Of a stretch of DNA of 64,000 nt, positions 48,604 to 56,964 are shown piece after piece. Under the pieces are notes generated by a model. That model searched no databases. It saw only the letters and a list, made by a program, of their open reading frames with translations, and was not told the origin of the DNA. How positions within the stretch are numbered: the first letter of the stretch is position 1; each line of letters starts with the position of its first letter. Position numbers and translations under genes: made by a program. Source of the DNA: CAYQTL01 sp964420405 (GTDB lineage Bacteria > Acidobacteriota > Thermoanaerobaculia > Thermoanaerobaculales > Sulfomarinibacteraceae); assembly GCA_964420405.1 (NCBI GenBank), contig CAYQTL010000003.1:62001-126000 (forward strand). The letters run 5' to 3'.

Positions 48604-51021
48604 CGAGCTGCGGGGATCTGGTTGGTTCTGCTGTCAGTGGCGTTCGCCGCGGCTCCGGCCGCCGGCGCGGACTGCCCCACCGTGGTGCGGGTGGCACTCG
48701 AGGGCCGGTCGCAGCTGGAGGCCCTCGCCGCCTGGACCGAGCCCTGGGAGGTGGGCGCCGACGGCCGTTCCGCCCTGATCGCGGTCGGCCCGGAGGGGCT
48801 CGAGCGGCTCAGCCGGGAGGGCCTCCGGTACGAGGTCGACCGGCGCCGGACCGCGCGCTACTGCTCCCCGCTCGAGCCCCTCGAGGGGCAGCGCAGCGGC
48901 ATTCCCGGCTACCCCTGCTACCGCACCGTGGACGAGACCTTCGCCGCCGCCGCGGCCCTCGTGGCCGACCACCCCGATCTCGCCGAGTGGCTCGACGTCG
49001 GCGACTCGTGGGAGCGGACCTCCGGCCTCGCCGGCCACGACATGGCTGTGCTGCGGCTCGGCAACGCCGCCACCGCCGGAACGCCGACGGGAACCGACCC
49101 CCCCCACGGCAAGCCGCGCCTGTTCGTCACCTCCGCGATCCACGCCCGCGAGCTGGCCACCGCCGAGCTGATGACCCGCTTCGCCGAGGAGCTGCTGGAC
49201 GGCTACGGCACCGACGCCGACGCCACCTGGCTGCTCGACGAGCACGAGATCCACCTCATGCTGCAGGCCAACCCGGACGCCCGGGTGCAGGCCGAGGCGG
49301 GCCAGCTGTGGCGCAAGAACACCAACCAGAGCTACTGCGGGCCCACCTCGTCGTCCCGGGGCGCCGACCTCAACCGGAACTTCGCCTACCGTTTTGGTTG
49401 CTGCGGCGGATCGTCGGGGCTGCAGTGCTCGGAGACCTACCGCGGTGCGGGCCCGGCGTCGGAGCCCGAGACCCAGGCGGTGCAGTCGTGGGCGCGGGCG
49501 ATCTTCCCGGACCAGCGGGGCGGCTCCGACGGTGACCCGGCGCCGGACGGCGCCACCGGGCTGTACATCGACGTGCACAGCTACGGCGGCCTGGTGCTGT
49601 GGCCGTGGGGGTTCACGCCGACGCCGCCGCCCAACGGCGACGGGCTCGAGGCGCTCGGCCGCCGCCTCGCCGCCCGCACCGGCTACTCTCCGTCCCAGTC
49701 GACCGGGCTGTACACGACCGACGGCACCACCTGCGACTTCGTCTACGGCGACCTCGGGGTCGCCGCCATCACCTTCGAGATCGGCACCGATTTCTTCCAG
49801 GACTGCAGCGCCTTCGAGAGCCGGATCCTGCCCGACAACCTCGAGGCCCTGCGCTACGCGGCGAAGGTGGCCCGCGCGCCCTACCTGCTGTCCCAGGGCC
49901 CCGACGCGGCCGGCGTCGCACCGTCCAGCGCGGTGGTCGCCCCCGGCGAGCCGGTGGAGATCGTCGCCACCCTCGACGACACGCGCTCGCGCGGAGGTCC
50001 TTCGACCGACGTGGTGGTGTCCGCCCGCCTCACCGTCGACGTCCCACCGTGGCGCGACCCGGCGCCCCCGGAGGTCGCCATGGTCGCCGCCGACGGCGCC
50101 TTCGACTCGCCGGTCGAGCCGGCGTCGGCGGTCCTCGACACCACCGGCCTGGCCGACGGACGCCACGTCGTCTTCGTGCGGGGGACCGACGCCACCGGCG
50201 CCGACGGCCCGGTCTCGGCCGCGTTCTTCTGGGTCCTCGACCCCGCCAGCGCTCCCCGGGTGGCGGGGACGGTACGGGACGCCGCCGACGGCACGCCGCT
50301 GGCGGCGACGATCTCCAGCGGGCCGTTCTCGGCCGCGACCGATCCCGCGACCGGGACGTTCGACCTGGTGCTGCCCGCCGGCGAGTGGCTGCTCGAGGTC
50401 ACCGCCGACGGCTACGCGCCGGCGCGGACCGGACCGGTCGCGCTGGCGAACGGCCAGACCGTGGTCCGCAACCTCGCCCTCGCGCCATATCAGACCCGGC
50501 TCGCGGACGACGTCGAGAGCGGCAACATCGGCTGGACGGCGGCCGGCGGCTGGGCGATCACCGCCGCCCACTCGGCCAGCCCGACCCACTCCTGGACCGA
50601 CTCGCCCGGCGGCGACTACCCAGCCAACTCCGGCGCCACCCTGACGTCGCCCGAGCTCGTCCTGACGGGCGTGGCGGACGTCGCTCTCGGCTTCGCCCAC
50701 CGCCACTGGACCGAGGCCGGCTGGGACTACGCCCGGGTCGAGGTGTCCGCGGACGGCGGTGCGAGCTGGAGCGAGGTCGCCACCTTCGACGGCGCAAGCA
50801 ATGGCTGGGAGACCGTCGAGCTCCCCCTGCCCGCGCTCGACGGCGCCGCGTCGGCCAGGATCCGCTTCCGGATGGACGCCGACTCCTGGATCGAGGACGA
50901 CGGCTGGTACGTCGACGACGTGGTGGTGCGGGGCGTCGACGAGGGCCTGCTGGGGCCGCTGTTCGGCGACGGCTTCGAGAGCGGCGACGCCGGTGCCTGG
51001 TCGTCCGTCGCCGGAGGCTGA
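48601..51021 (+). CDS. Secreted zinc carboxypeptidase (M14) with C-terminal modules
   Basis: An 806-residue exported protein. Residues 1-~20 are a signal peptide (IWLVLLSVAFAAAPAAGA). The M14 domain (~100-430) has the zinc ligands His181 and Glu184 in SAIHARELATAE, His326 in IDVHSYGG, substrate-binding LNRNFAYRF, and catalytic Glu393 in TFEIGTDFF. A carboxypeptidase-regulatory-like module (~555-625, RVAGTVRDAADGTPLAATI) and a MAM-like beta module (~635-780) follow. The end is LFGDGFESGDAGAW, a short C-terminal motif I associate with secreted proteins of Acidobacteriota and relatives. It would cleave C-terminal amino acids outside the cell. Confidence 0.9.
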   Translation: MRAAGIWLVLLSVAFAAAPAAGADCPTVVRVALEGRSQLEALAAWTEPWEVGADGRSALIAVGPEGLERLSREGLRYEVDRRRTARYCSPLEPLEGQRSGIPGYPCYRTVDETFAAAAALVADHPDLAEWLDVGDSWERTSGLAGHDMAVLRLGNAATAGTPTGTDPPHGKPRLFVTSAIHARELATAELMTRFAEELLDGYGTDADATWLLDEHEIHLMLQANPDARVQAEAGQLWRKNTNQSYCGPTSSSRGADLNRNFAYRFGCCGGSSGLQCSETYRGAGPASEPETQAVQSWARAIFPDQRGGSDGDPAPDGATGLYIDVHSYGGLVLWPWGFTPTPPPNGDGLEALGRRLAARTGYSPSQSTGLYTTDGTTCDFVYGDLGVAAITFEIGTDFFQDCSAFESRILPDNLEALRYAAKVARAPYLLSQGPDAAGVAPSSAVVAPGEPVEIVATLDDTRSRGGPSTDVVVSARLTVDVPPWRDPAPPEVAMVAADGAFDSPVEPASAVLDTTGLADGRHVVFVRGTDATGADGPVSAAFFWVLDPASAPRVAGTVRDAADGTPLAATISSGPFSAATDPATGTFDLVLPAGEWLLEVTADGYAPARTGPVALANGQTVVRNLALAPYQTRLADDVESGNIGWTAAGGWAITAAHSASPTHSWTDSPGGDYPANSGATLTSPELVLTGVADVALGFAHRHWTEAGWDYARVEVSADGGASWSEVATFDGASNGWETVELPLPALDGAASARIRFRMDADSWIEDDGWYVDDVVVRGVDEGLLGPLFGDGFESGDAGAWSSVAGG

Positions 51022-51170
51022 TCGAGCCCGACAACCGCCCCGAGCCGCAGCGCGCCGGTCGTCGCGGTGCTCCGCCGTCTCTTCGGCGCCCCTGCGGCGA
51101 GCGTCGCGACCGGCCGTTTCGAGGGCACGGACGCGGACGCGGGAGGGGGGCGGGCGCGGTCGCCCAGGCG

Positions 51171-51240
51171 GTCGCTGTCGCTGTCGCTGACCCTGTACGC
51201 TGCCGCTGACCCTGTCGCTGCCGCTGAACGTGACCGCTGC
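51171..51240 (+). repeat. CTGTCGCTGACC hexamer array
   Basis: Imperfect units of CTGTCG, CTGACC, CTGCCG about 6 bp each over ~70 bp. The reverse orientation of the same family is at 63525-63570. Confidence 0.75.
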
Positions 51241-51242
51241 CA

Positions 51243-51270
51243 TCGGGATCGGGATCGGGATCGGGATGGG
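51243..51270 (+). repeat. GGGATC array
   Basis: Three to four GGGATC units in a row, ending in GGGATGGG. No GATCCC partner lies within this gap. Confidence 0.8.
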
Positions 51271-51325
51271 AGGCCGGGGCGGCCGGAGCTGCACGGGTCG
51301 TCGTGCTGGGGTCGAACGGATGCGT

Positions 51326-51342
51326 GCCGGCTGGAAGCCGGC
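51326..51342. repeat. GCCGGC hairpin motif
   Basis: GCCGGCTGGAAGCCGGC, a short stem with loop. A related GCCGGCTTCAACGCCGG occurs at 59343-59359. Confidence 0.4.
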
Positions 51343-51425
51343 GCTACGGGGTGGCGCGCGGACGCGGGCACGGACGCGGGAGGGCCGGCACCGACATCGT
51401 TCCGCCCGGATCGGGTCCTCCGGCC

Positions 51426-51440
51426 TACAATCGCACCGTG
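51426..51440 (+). promoter_or_regulatory. Leaderless promoter of the DHH-CBS-polymerase gene
   Basis: TACAAT (51426-51431) ends 6 nt before the GTG at 51438. No ribosome site. Confidence 0.6.
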
Positions 51441-54071
51441 CGGATCATCACGACCCACCTGTCGGCCGACTTCGACGCGTTCGCGGCGGCGGTGTGCGCG
51501 GTGCGGCTGGATCCCGGCGCCCGGGTGCTCTTCCCGGGCTCGCAGGAGGCGGCGGTGCGGCGGTTCGTGACCGCGACCAACCTGCCGTATCCCGAGCTCA
51601 AGCTCCGGCAGGCGCGCCGCGAGCGGCTCGAGCACGCGCTCGTTGTCGACACCCGCAGCCCGGCCCGGCTCGGCGAGGTGTGGCAGCTGATCGAGCGTGA
51701 CGGCTGCCCGATCACCCTGATCGACCACCACGTCACCGAGGAGGACGGGCTCCGGGCGCGGGAGCTGCACTCGCGCCCGGTCGGCGCCACCTGCACCATC
51801 GTGGCCCAGCTGCTCGACGAGCGCGGCCTGGTCCCGAGCCCCGAGGAGGCGTCGCTGCTGCTGATGGGGATCTACGAGGACACCGGCGCCCTGTCGTACC
51901 GGGAGACCACCCCCGAGGACATGCGGACCGCCGCCTGGCTGCTGTCGAGCGGCGGCTCGCTGACCTGGGTCCGCCGCTGGGTGCTCAAGGCCCTCGAGCC
52001 CGACCAGCTGGCGCTGCTCAACCGGCTGGTGGAGGCGACCGACCGGATCGACGTGGCCGGCGTGCCGGTGTCGCTGGCGATGGTCGAGGTGGACCGCTAC
52101 CACGAGGAGGCTGCGTACGTCGTCCACCGCTGGATCGAGACCTTCGAGATCGGCGTCGGCGTGGCGATGCTGGTGCGTCCTCCCCACGTCAACCTCATCC
52201 TGCGCTCGCGGTTGCCCGGGCTGCACGCCGGCAGGGTGGCGCAGCGCTTCGGCGGCGGCGGCCATGCCACCGCGGCGTCGGCGAGGGTGTCGGACCGGAT
52301 GCCGGTGGAGGTCCGCGAGGAGCTTCTCGGGGCCCTCGCGGAGGCCATGCCACCGGCGCCACGGGCGGTCGACATCGCCACCACCACCATCTTCTCGGTC
52401 GACGCCGACGTCACCGTCAGCGACGCCAAGCAGCGGCTCAACCAGCTCCGGGTCAACGCGCTGCCCATTCGCGACCCGTCGGACGGCGAGCTCGTCGGCA
52501 TGGTGACGCGGCAGCTGCTCGACCGTGCGGTGGTCCACGACCTCGGGTCCCGGCCGGTCGGCGCCGTGATGCATCCCGACCTGCCCACGGTCGCCGCCGA
52601 CACCCCGCTGGAGGAGCTCAAGGAGGTGTTCCTCGAGCGCTCGCACCGGTTCGTGGTGATAGCCGACCGGGGGCGTCCGGTCGGGATCGTCACCCGGATG
52701 GACCTGTTCCGCCGGATGTTCGAGGCCTCGAGCCGCTCGGGCACGACCCTCGACCACCGCATGGCCGGGGTCCGACCCGTCAGCCAGCCGATCCCCCGCC
52801 TGCTTCGTGAGGGCTCGGCGGGCTGGGTCCGGCACCTGCTGGAGACCGCGAAGGCGGTGGCCGACACGGTCGGCATCCATGTCTACCTGGTCGGCGGCAT
52901 GGTCCGTGACCTGCTCCTCGGACGGCCCAACGAGGACGTCGACCTGGTGGTCGAGGGCAGCGGCATCGACTTCGCCCACGCCCTCGCGGCCTACACCGGC
53001 GGACGGTGCCACCCCCACGAGCCGTTTCTGACCGCTGTCGTGACCCTGCCGGACGGCCACCGGGCGGACGTGGCATCGGCCCGGACCGAGTTCTACCGCA
53101 CGCCGGCGGCCCTGCCGGAGGTGGCGACATCGCTGATCCGGCAGGACCTGTACCGGCGGGACTTCACCGTCAACGCCCTCGCCGTCGACCTGTCCGGCGA
53201 CCGGTTCGGCCAGCTGGTGGACTTCTTCGGCGGGCGCAAGGACCTCCAGCGCGGCGAGATCCGGGTCCTCCACAGCCTCAGCTTCATCGACGACCCGACC
53301 CGCGCCATCCGCGCCGTCCGCTACTCCCGCCGGCTCGGCTTCTCGATCGCGCAGGACACCCGCAACCTGATCGCCACCGCCGTCGCCGAGGGTGTTCTCG
53401 AGCGACTGTCGGGCCAGCGGCTGCGCCGGGAGCTCGACCAGCTGCTGGCCGAGCCGCACCCGACGCCGTCGATCGCCATGCTCGCCGAGCTCGACCTGCT
53501 GCGGGCGATCTGCGCGGAGCTGCGCTGGAGCGAGGCGACCCGCGAGCTGCTGCTCGAGATCGAGGGCCAGCTGGCGTGGTACACCCTCGAGCAGCTGGGG
53601 GAGCCGCCTCCCGCGTGGCTGCTGTTCCTCGGCGCCCTCGCCGCCGAAAGCGGACCCGACGCGGGCGCAGCCCTCGCCGATCGCCTCCAGCTGACCGGGG
53701 AGCTGCACCGGAGGCTGCGCGGGCTGCGGCCCGCCGTGGCCCGCCTGCGGGCGGCGGTGGACGAGCCGCGGCGCTCCCGCCGCGCACGGCTGGTGGGTGA
53801 GGCGCCCCCGGAGGTCGTGCTGCTCGCCATGGCCGGCCTCGAGCTCGAGCCCCGCCGGCTGCTGGCCGACGCCCTCGACGCGGCCGTCCATGTCCGGGCC
53901 CCGGTTCGGGGTGCCGACCTGGTGGCGGCCGGCGTCGAGCCGGGGAGATGGATCGGACGGGCCATCGAGGCGACCCGCGACGCCCTCGTCGACGGCGAGA
54001 TCGCGGCCGAAGCGGCGCTGTCCTTCGCGATCCGGACGGCCCGCACGAGCCGCGGGGAGGCCGGCCCGTGA
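51438..54071 (+). CDS. DHH phosphoesterase-CBS-poly(A) polymerase/CCA-adding fusion
   Basis: An 877-residue fusion. Residues 1-~310 are a DHH phosphoesterase (THLSADFDAFAA, IDHHVTEED, GGGGHATAASARV in DHHA1). Residues ~315-435 are a CBS pair (VSDAKQRLNQLRVNALPI, DRGRPVGIVTRMDLF). Residues ~450-600 are the class II tRNA nucleotidyltransferase/poly(A) polymerase head with LVGGMVRDLLLG (~484) and EDVDLVVEG, then the RNA-binding helical part (FIDDPTRAIRAVRYSRRLGF) and a tail. This layout is known in several bacterial groups, including A-adding enzymes. It would add A, or CCA, to tRNA 3' ends, with nuclease and nucleotide-sensing parts. Start GTG with a leaderless -10. Confidence 0.9.
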   Translation: MRIITTHLSADFDAFAAAVCAVRLDPGARVLFPGSQEAAVRRFVTATNLPYPELKLRQARRERLEHALVVDTRSPARLGEVWQLIERDGCPITLIDHHVTEEDGLRARELHSRPVGATCTIVAQLLDERGLVPSPEEASLLLMGIYEDTGALSYRETTPEDMRTAAWLLSSGGSLTWVRRWVLKALEPDQLALLNRLVEATDRIDVAGVPVSLAMVEVDRYHEEAAYVVHRWIETFEIGVGVAMLVRPPHVNLILRSRLPGLHAGRVAQRFGGGGHATAASARVSDRMPVEVREELLGALAEAMPPAPRAVDIATTTIFSVDADVTVSDAKQRLNQLRVNALPIRDPSDGELVGMVTRQLLDRAVVHDLGSRPVGAVMHPDLPTVAADTPLEELKEVFLERSHRFVVIADRGRPVGIVTRMDLFRRMFEASSRSGTTLDHRMAGVRPVSQPIPRLLREGSAGWVRHLLETAKAVADTVGIHVYLVGGMVRDLLLGRPNEDVDLVVEGSGIDFAHALAAYTGGRCHPHEPFLTAVVTLPDGHRADVASARTEFYRTPAALPEVATSLIRQDLYRRDFTVNALAVDLSGDRFGQLVDFFGGRKDLQRGEIRVLHSLSFIDDPTRAIRAVRYSRRLGFSIAQDTRNLIATAVAEGVLERLSGQRLRRELDQLLAEPHPTPSIAMLAELDLLRAICAELRWSEATRELLLEIEGQLAWYTLEQLGEPPPAWLLFLGALAAESGPDAGAALADRLQLTGELHRRLRGLRPAVARLRAAVDEPRRSRRARLVGEAPPEVVLLAMAGLELEPRRLLADALDAAVHVRAPVRGADLVAAGVEPGRWIGRAIEATRDALVDGEIAAEAALSFAIRTARTSRGEAGP

Positions 54072-54721
54072 TCGCGGCGCTGCTGGCTGCCACCATCGTC
54101 TCGACGGTTCCGGGGGCGACGCCGACCGCCGCCCCTCCGCCGTCGGCTCCGGAGGTCGTGGTCGAGCGGATCGTGCAGGTCACCGGACGGACCACGCGGC
54201 TGACCCTGTTCGACAACCGGATCGCGGTGGTGTCCCGGCGTGAGGGCCGGTCGCACGTGCTGCGCCGCCGGTTGCTCACACCGGCCGAGCACCAGGGGTA
54301 CCGGGTCACGCTGGCGCGCGAGATGCCCCTCGTCGTCGAGGACGAGGTCGCCGCCCCGGAGCCCGGCGACCCGACCCGCGGCGTGCTCCGTCTCGGCGGA
54401 TCCGGGACCGGGCCACGGACGGTCGTCTACTCGGTGCTCGCGGTGCAGCCGCTGCCCCTGGCGCGGCTGCTGCGGGCTCTCGACGGCCTCGAGTCCGAGG
54501 TCCTCGCCACGCCGCCCGCCCAGGTCGAGCTGGCGGCCTGGCGGCCGCGGGTCGGCGACCGGCTGGAGCTGGCCGGCGGGACCCGGGGGACGATCATCCG
54601 GATCACCGACTCGGGATCGCTGGTGGTCGAGCACGACCGCACGCACATCCGCGAGGTGATCCCGCCAGGCGGATGGGTGACCGTCATCCACCGCCTGCTC
54701 GACGAGCGGTCGCCGCCATGA
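54068..54721 (+). CDS. Exported protein of unknown function
   Basis: A 217-residue protein I do not recognise. The N-terminus (VIAALLAATIVSTVPGATPT) looks like a signal peptide or anchor with a Pro/Ala-rich follow-on. The rest has beta-strand-like segments (EVVVERIVQVTGRTTRLTLF, GTIIRITDSGSLVVEHD) and no catalytic motif. It lies between the DHH-CBS-polymerase gene and rsmD, overlapping both by 4 bp (GTGA at 54068, ATGA at 54718), so it is certainly co-translated with them; its link to RNA work is not evident. Confidence 0.65.
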   Translation: MIAALLAATIVSTVPGATPTAAPPPSAPEVVVERIVQVTGRTTRLTLFDNRIAVVSRREGRSHVLRRRLLTPAEHQGYRVTLAREMPLVVEDEVAAPEPGDPTRGVLRLGGSGTGPRTVVYSVLAVQPLPLARLLRALDGLESEVLATPPAQVELAAWRPRVGDRLELAGGTRGTIIRITDSGSLVVEHDRTHIREVIPPGGWVTVIHRLLDERSPP

Positions 54722-55278
54722 GGGTGACCGGCGGCGAGCTGGGCTCCCGCCGCCTGCGCGGACCGTCGCGCGGGATGCCCCTGCGCCCGACCCCGGATGC
54801 GGTCCGCGAGCGGCTGTTCGCGGTGCTGGGCGACCGCGTCGCAGGCTGCCGGATGCTGGACCTGTACGCCGGAACCGGCGCTGTCGGCATCGAGGCCCTG
54901 TCCCGCGGCGCCGCCGCGGTGACGTTCGTGGAGGCCCACCGGGCAGCGACGCGGTTGATCGCCGCCAACCTGGCGGACCTCGGCGTCGGGGGCGACCGCA
55001 CGCGGATCCTGACCGGGCCCGCCCGCCGCGCCGTCGCGCGGCTCGCCCGACGCGGCGAGCCCTTCGACCTCGCGTGGGCCGACCCGCCGTTCGCGATCTG
55101 GGCCGACGGCGCCGCCGCGCTCGCCGAGGCGTTCGTGGCCGGCGTGCTCGGCGAGACCGCCGTGGGCTGCCTCGAGTGCCCCCCGGAGGCCGACCCCCGT
55201 GCGCTGCCGGCCCCGCTGGAGGTCGTCCGCGACCTGGCGGGCGGCGCGAGCCGCGTGCTCATCGTGCGGCGGGGGTGA
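54718..55278 (+). CDS. rsmD: 16S rRNA (guanine-966-N2)-methyltransferase
   Basis: A 186-residue RsmD-type methyltransferase. It has MRVTGGELGSRRLRGP and LRPTPDAVRERLFAVLG near the start, the SAM site DLYAGTGAVGIEALSRGA, and the catalytic N/D-P-P-F type motif as WADPPFAIW. It methylates G966 of 16S rRNA. The ATG overlaps the preceding stop as ATGA. In many bacteria rsmD is followed by coaD; here it is followed by a GATCCC gap. Confidence 0.93.
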   Translation: MRVTGGELGSRRLRGPSRGMPLRPTPDAVRERLFAVLGDRVAGCRMLDLYAGTGAVGIEALSRGAAAVTFVEAHRAATRLIAANLADLGVGGDRTRILTGPARRAVARLARRGEPFDLAWADPPFAIWADGAAALAEAFVAGVLGETAVGCLECPPEADPRALPAPLEVVRDLAGGASRVLIVRRG

Positions 55279-55293
55279 GCCGGGAGCCCGCAC

Positions 55294-55541
55294 GATCCCG
55301 CCGTCCCGATCCCGTTCCCGATCCCGTTTCCGATGGTCCGGAAGGACCGAACCCTCCAGGGCGCCCGGGTCGGCAGGCATCGTCACGACTCGGGTCGCCG
55401 GTGACGGAAGCGGGCGCTGCCGCCACCGCAGGGGAACGCTGCGGTCGGACATCGCGGGCGGCGAAGAGCACGATCAGGCGCTGGTCGGTCCGCGCGACAG
55501 CATCGGGACGGATCGGGATCGGAGATCCGGGATCGGGACCC
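55294..55541. repeat. Inverted pair of GATCCC/GGGATC arrays
   Basis: Left arm 55294-55336 (GATCCCGCCGTCCCGATCCC at its start) and right arm 55501-55541 (GATCGGGATCGGAGATCCGG within it). The ~165 bp between has no gene. This gap separates convergent rsmD and lpxC. Confidence 0.7.
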
Positions 55542-55555
55542 GAGGCGGGCCGCCG

Positions 55556-56857
55556 CTACAGGTGCGATACCCGGTGCGCGGCGAGGATCTCCCGCTGGAT
55601 GGCGATGTTGTCGCGGTGGCCCGTGAGGCGGGCGGTGACGCGGCCGCGGACAGGGTAGCCGAGCAGGTACAGGTCGCCGATCACGTCGAGCACCTTGTGG
55701 CGCACGAACTCGTCGGGGAACCGCAGCTCGGTGTTGAGGACGTTGTCCTCGCCGACGAGGATGAAGTTGTCGAGCCGCCCCCCCGAGCCGAGGCCGAGCT
55801 CGTTGATCATCTTGAGGTCGCGCATGAAGCCGAAGGTCCGGGCCGGCGCCACCTCGCGCATGTAGTCCTCGAAGCTCGACAGCCGGAACTCGAAGTGCTG
55901 CTCGCCCACCGGCGGTGGGTAGCGCAGCTGGTACGACACCTCGAACCCGTCACACGGCTCGACGACCAGGCTCTTGTCGCGGCCGCCGCCGACCTCGTAG
56001 CGGCGGTCGACCACCAGCTCCCGGCGCGGGCGGTCCTGGTCGACGACGCCGATCGACGCCAGGTGGCGGCAGAACTCGAGAGCCGAGCCGTCGAGCACAG
56101 GGATCTCGCCGTGGACCTTGACCAGGATGTTCGTGATGCCGGCCGCGTGCAGCGCCGACAGGAGGTGCTCGACGGTGCGGATGCTCTCCCCGCCCGCGGT
56201 GAGGGTGGTCGCGTAGTCCGTGTCGGCCACCGCGTCGACGTGGGCCGGGATCACGGTCCCCCTGGGAACGGTGACGAAATGGATCCCGCTGTCCGGCGGC
56301 AGCGGCTGGATCGCCATCCCGGTCCGCCCCCCGGAGTGGAGGCCGAGGCCGTACAGGACGCTGGAGGCGCGGATCGTGCGCTGCGGCAGATCGGAGGTGC
56401 GCAGCACGGACAGCTCGGGCGCCGCCCTGAGGTCGCGGTCGACGTCCACCCGTTCCCGGATCCGCTCGAGGACTCCGCCGCCGGCCCGGGGCCGCTTCGC
56501 CGCGAGGGCCGTCCGGACAGCGTCGACCGTCTGGTCGTAGGACAGGGGCTTCTCGAGGTAGTCGTACGCCCCCATCTTGATCGAGGTGACGGCGGTGGCC
56601 GAGGTCCCGTGGCCGGACATCATGATGACCGTCGCGTCGGGATCCAGCTCGAGGATCGCCTGCAGCGCCTCGAGCCCGTCCCGGTCGGGCAGCCAGATGT
56701 CCAGGAACACCACGTCCGGCCGGTCCCGGCGGTACAGCTCGAGAGCCTCCTCGCCGCTGGCGGTCGTCAGCGTCCGGTAGCCCTCGTCCTCGAGGATGTC
56801 CGACATCGCCGTCAGGATGCCGGCCTCGTCGTCGACGATCAGGACGAGCTCGCTCAC
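55556..56857 (-). CDS. lpxC: Receiver domain fused to LpxC
   Basis: A 433-residue fusion. Residues 1-~118 are a complete response-regulator receiver: LVLIVDDEAG, phospho-acceptor Asp53 in VFLDIWLPD, the Ser in VIMMSGHG and the Lys in YLEKPL. A linker (~120-160) leads to LpxC (~163-433), the zinc UDP-3-O-acyl-GlcNAc deacetylase that commits to lipid A synthesis: metal ligands His231 in TVEHLLSAL, His387 and Asp391 in FVRHKVLDVIGDL, plus ARTFGFMRDL and GHRDNIAI. A phosphorylation signal may control lipid A synthesis directly. The GTG has CACACT 6 nt upstream and TTGACC 17 nt before that. Confidence 0.92.
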   Translation of the reverse strand: MSELVLIVDDEAGILTAMSDILEDEGYRTLTTASGEEALELYRRDRPDVVFLDIWLPDRDGLEALQAILELDPDATVIMMSGHGTSATAVTSIKMGAYDYLEKPLSYDQTVDAVRTALAAKRPRAGGGVLERIRERVDVDRDLRAAPELSVLRTSDLPQRTIRASSVLYGLGLHSGGRTGMAIQPLPPDSGIHFVTVPRGTVIPAHVDAVADTDYATTLTAGGESIRTVEHLLSALHAAGITNILVKVHGEIPVLDGSALEFCRHLASIGVVDQDRPRRELVVDRRYEVGGGRDKSLVVEPCDGFEVSYQLRYPPPVGEQHFEFRLSSFEDYMREVAPARTFGFMRDLKMINELGLGSGGRLDNFILVGEDNVLNTELRFPDEFVRHKVLDVIGDLYLLGYPVRGRVTARLTGHRDNIAIQREILAAHRVSHL

Positions 56858-56892
56858 CGTGCCAGTGTGGTTCGGACCACCGGTCCGGTCAA
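56855..56892 (-). promoter_or_regulatory. Leaderless promoter of receiver-lpxC
   Basis: On the minus strand TTGACC (56892-56887), a 17-nt spacer, CACACT (56869-56864), then 6 nt and the GTG at 56857. A full promoter with a leaderless start. Confidence 0.65.
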
Positions 56893-56919
56893 GGCGTCTG
56901 GCGCGCCGCACACGTCCGC

Positions 56920-56964
56920 TACAATGCGCGGCATTCGGCCGACGAGGGGAGGATGTCGGACATG
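56920..56964 (+). promoter_or_regulatory. pfk promoter and ribosome site
   Basis: TACAAT (56920-56925) is followed by an AGGGGAGG ribosome site (56945-56952). The -35 is weak. Confidence 0.5.

Larger units (their letters stand above)
51022..51437. other. Gap of 416 bp holding only repeats
   Basis: No gene. Contents in order: GGACGC-type array (51127-51143), CTGTCGCTGACC-type array (51171-51240), GGGATC array (51243-51270), a GCCGGCTGGAAGCCGGC hairpin (51326-51342), a second GGACGC-type array (51358-51380), then the promoter at 51426. Confidence 0.7.
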
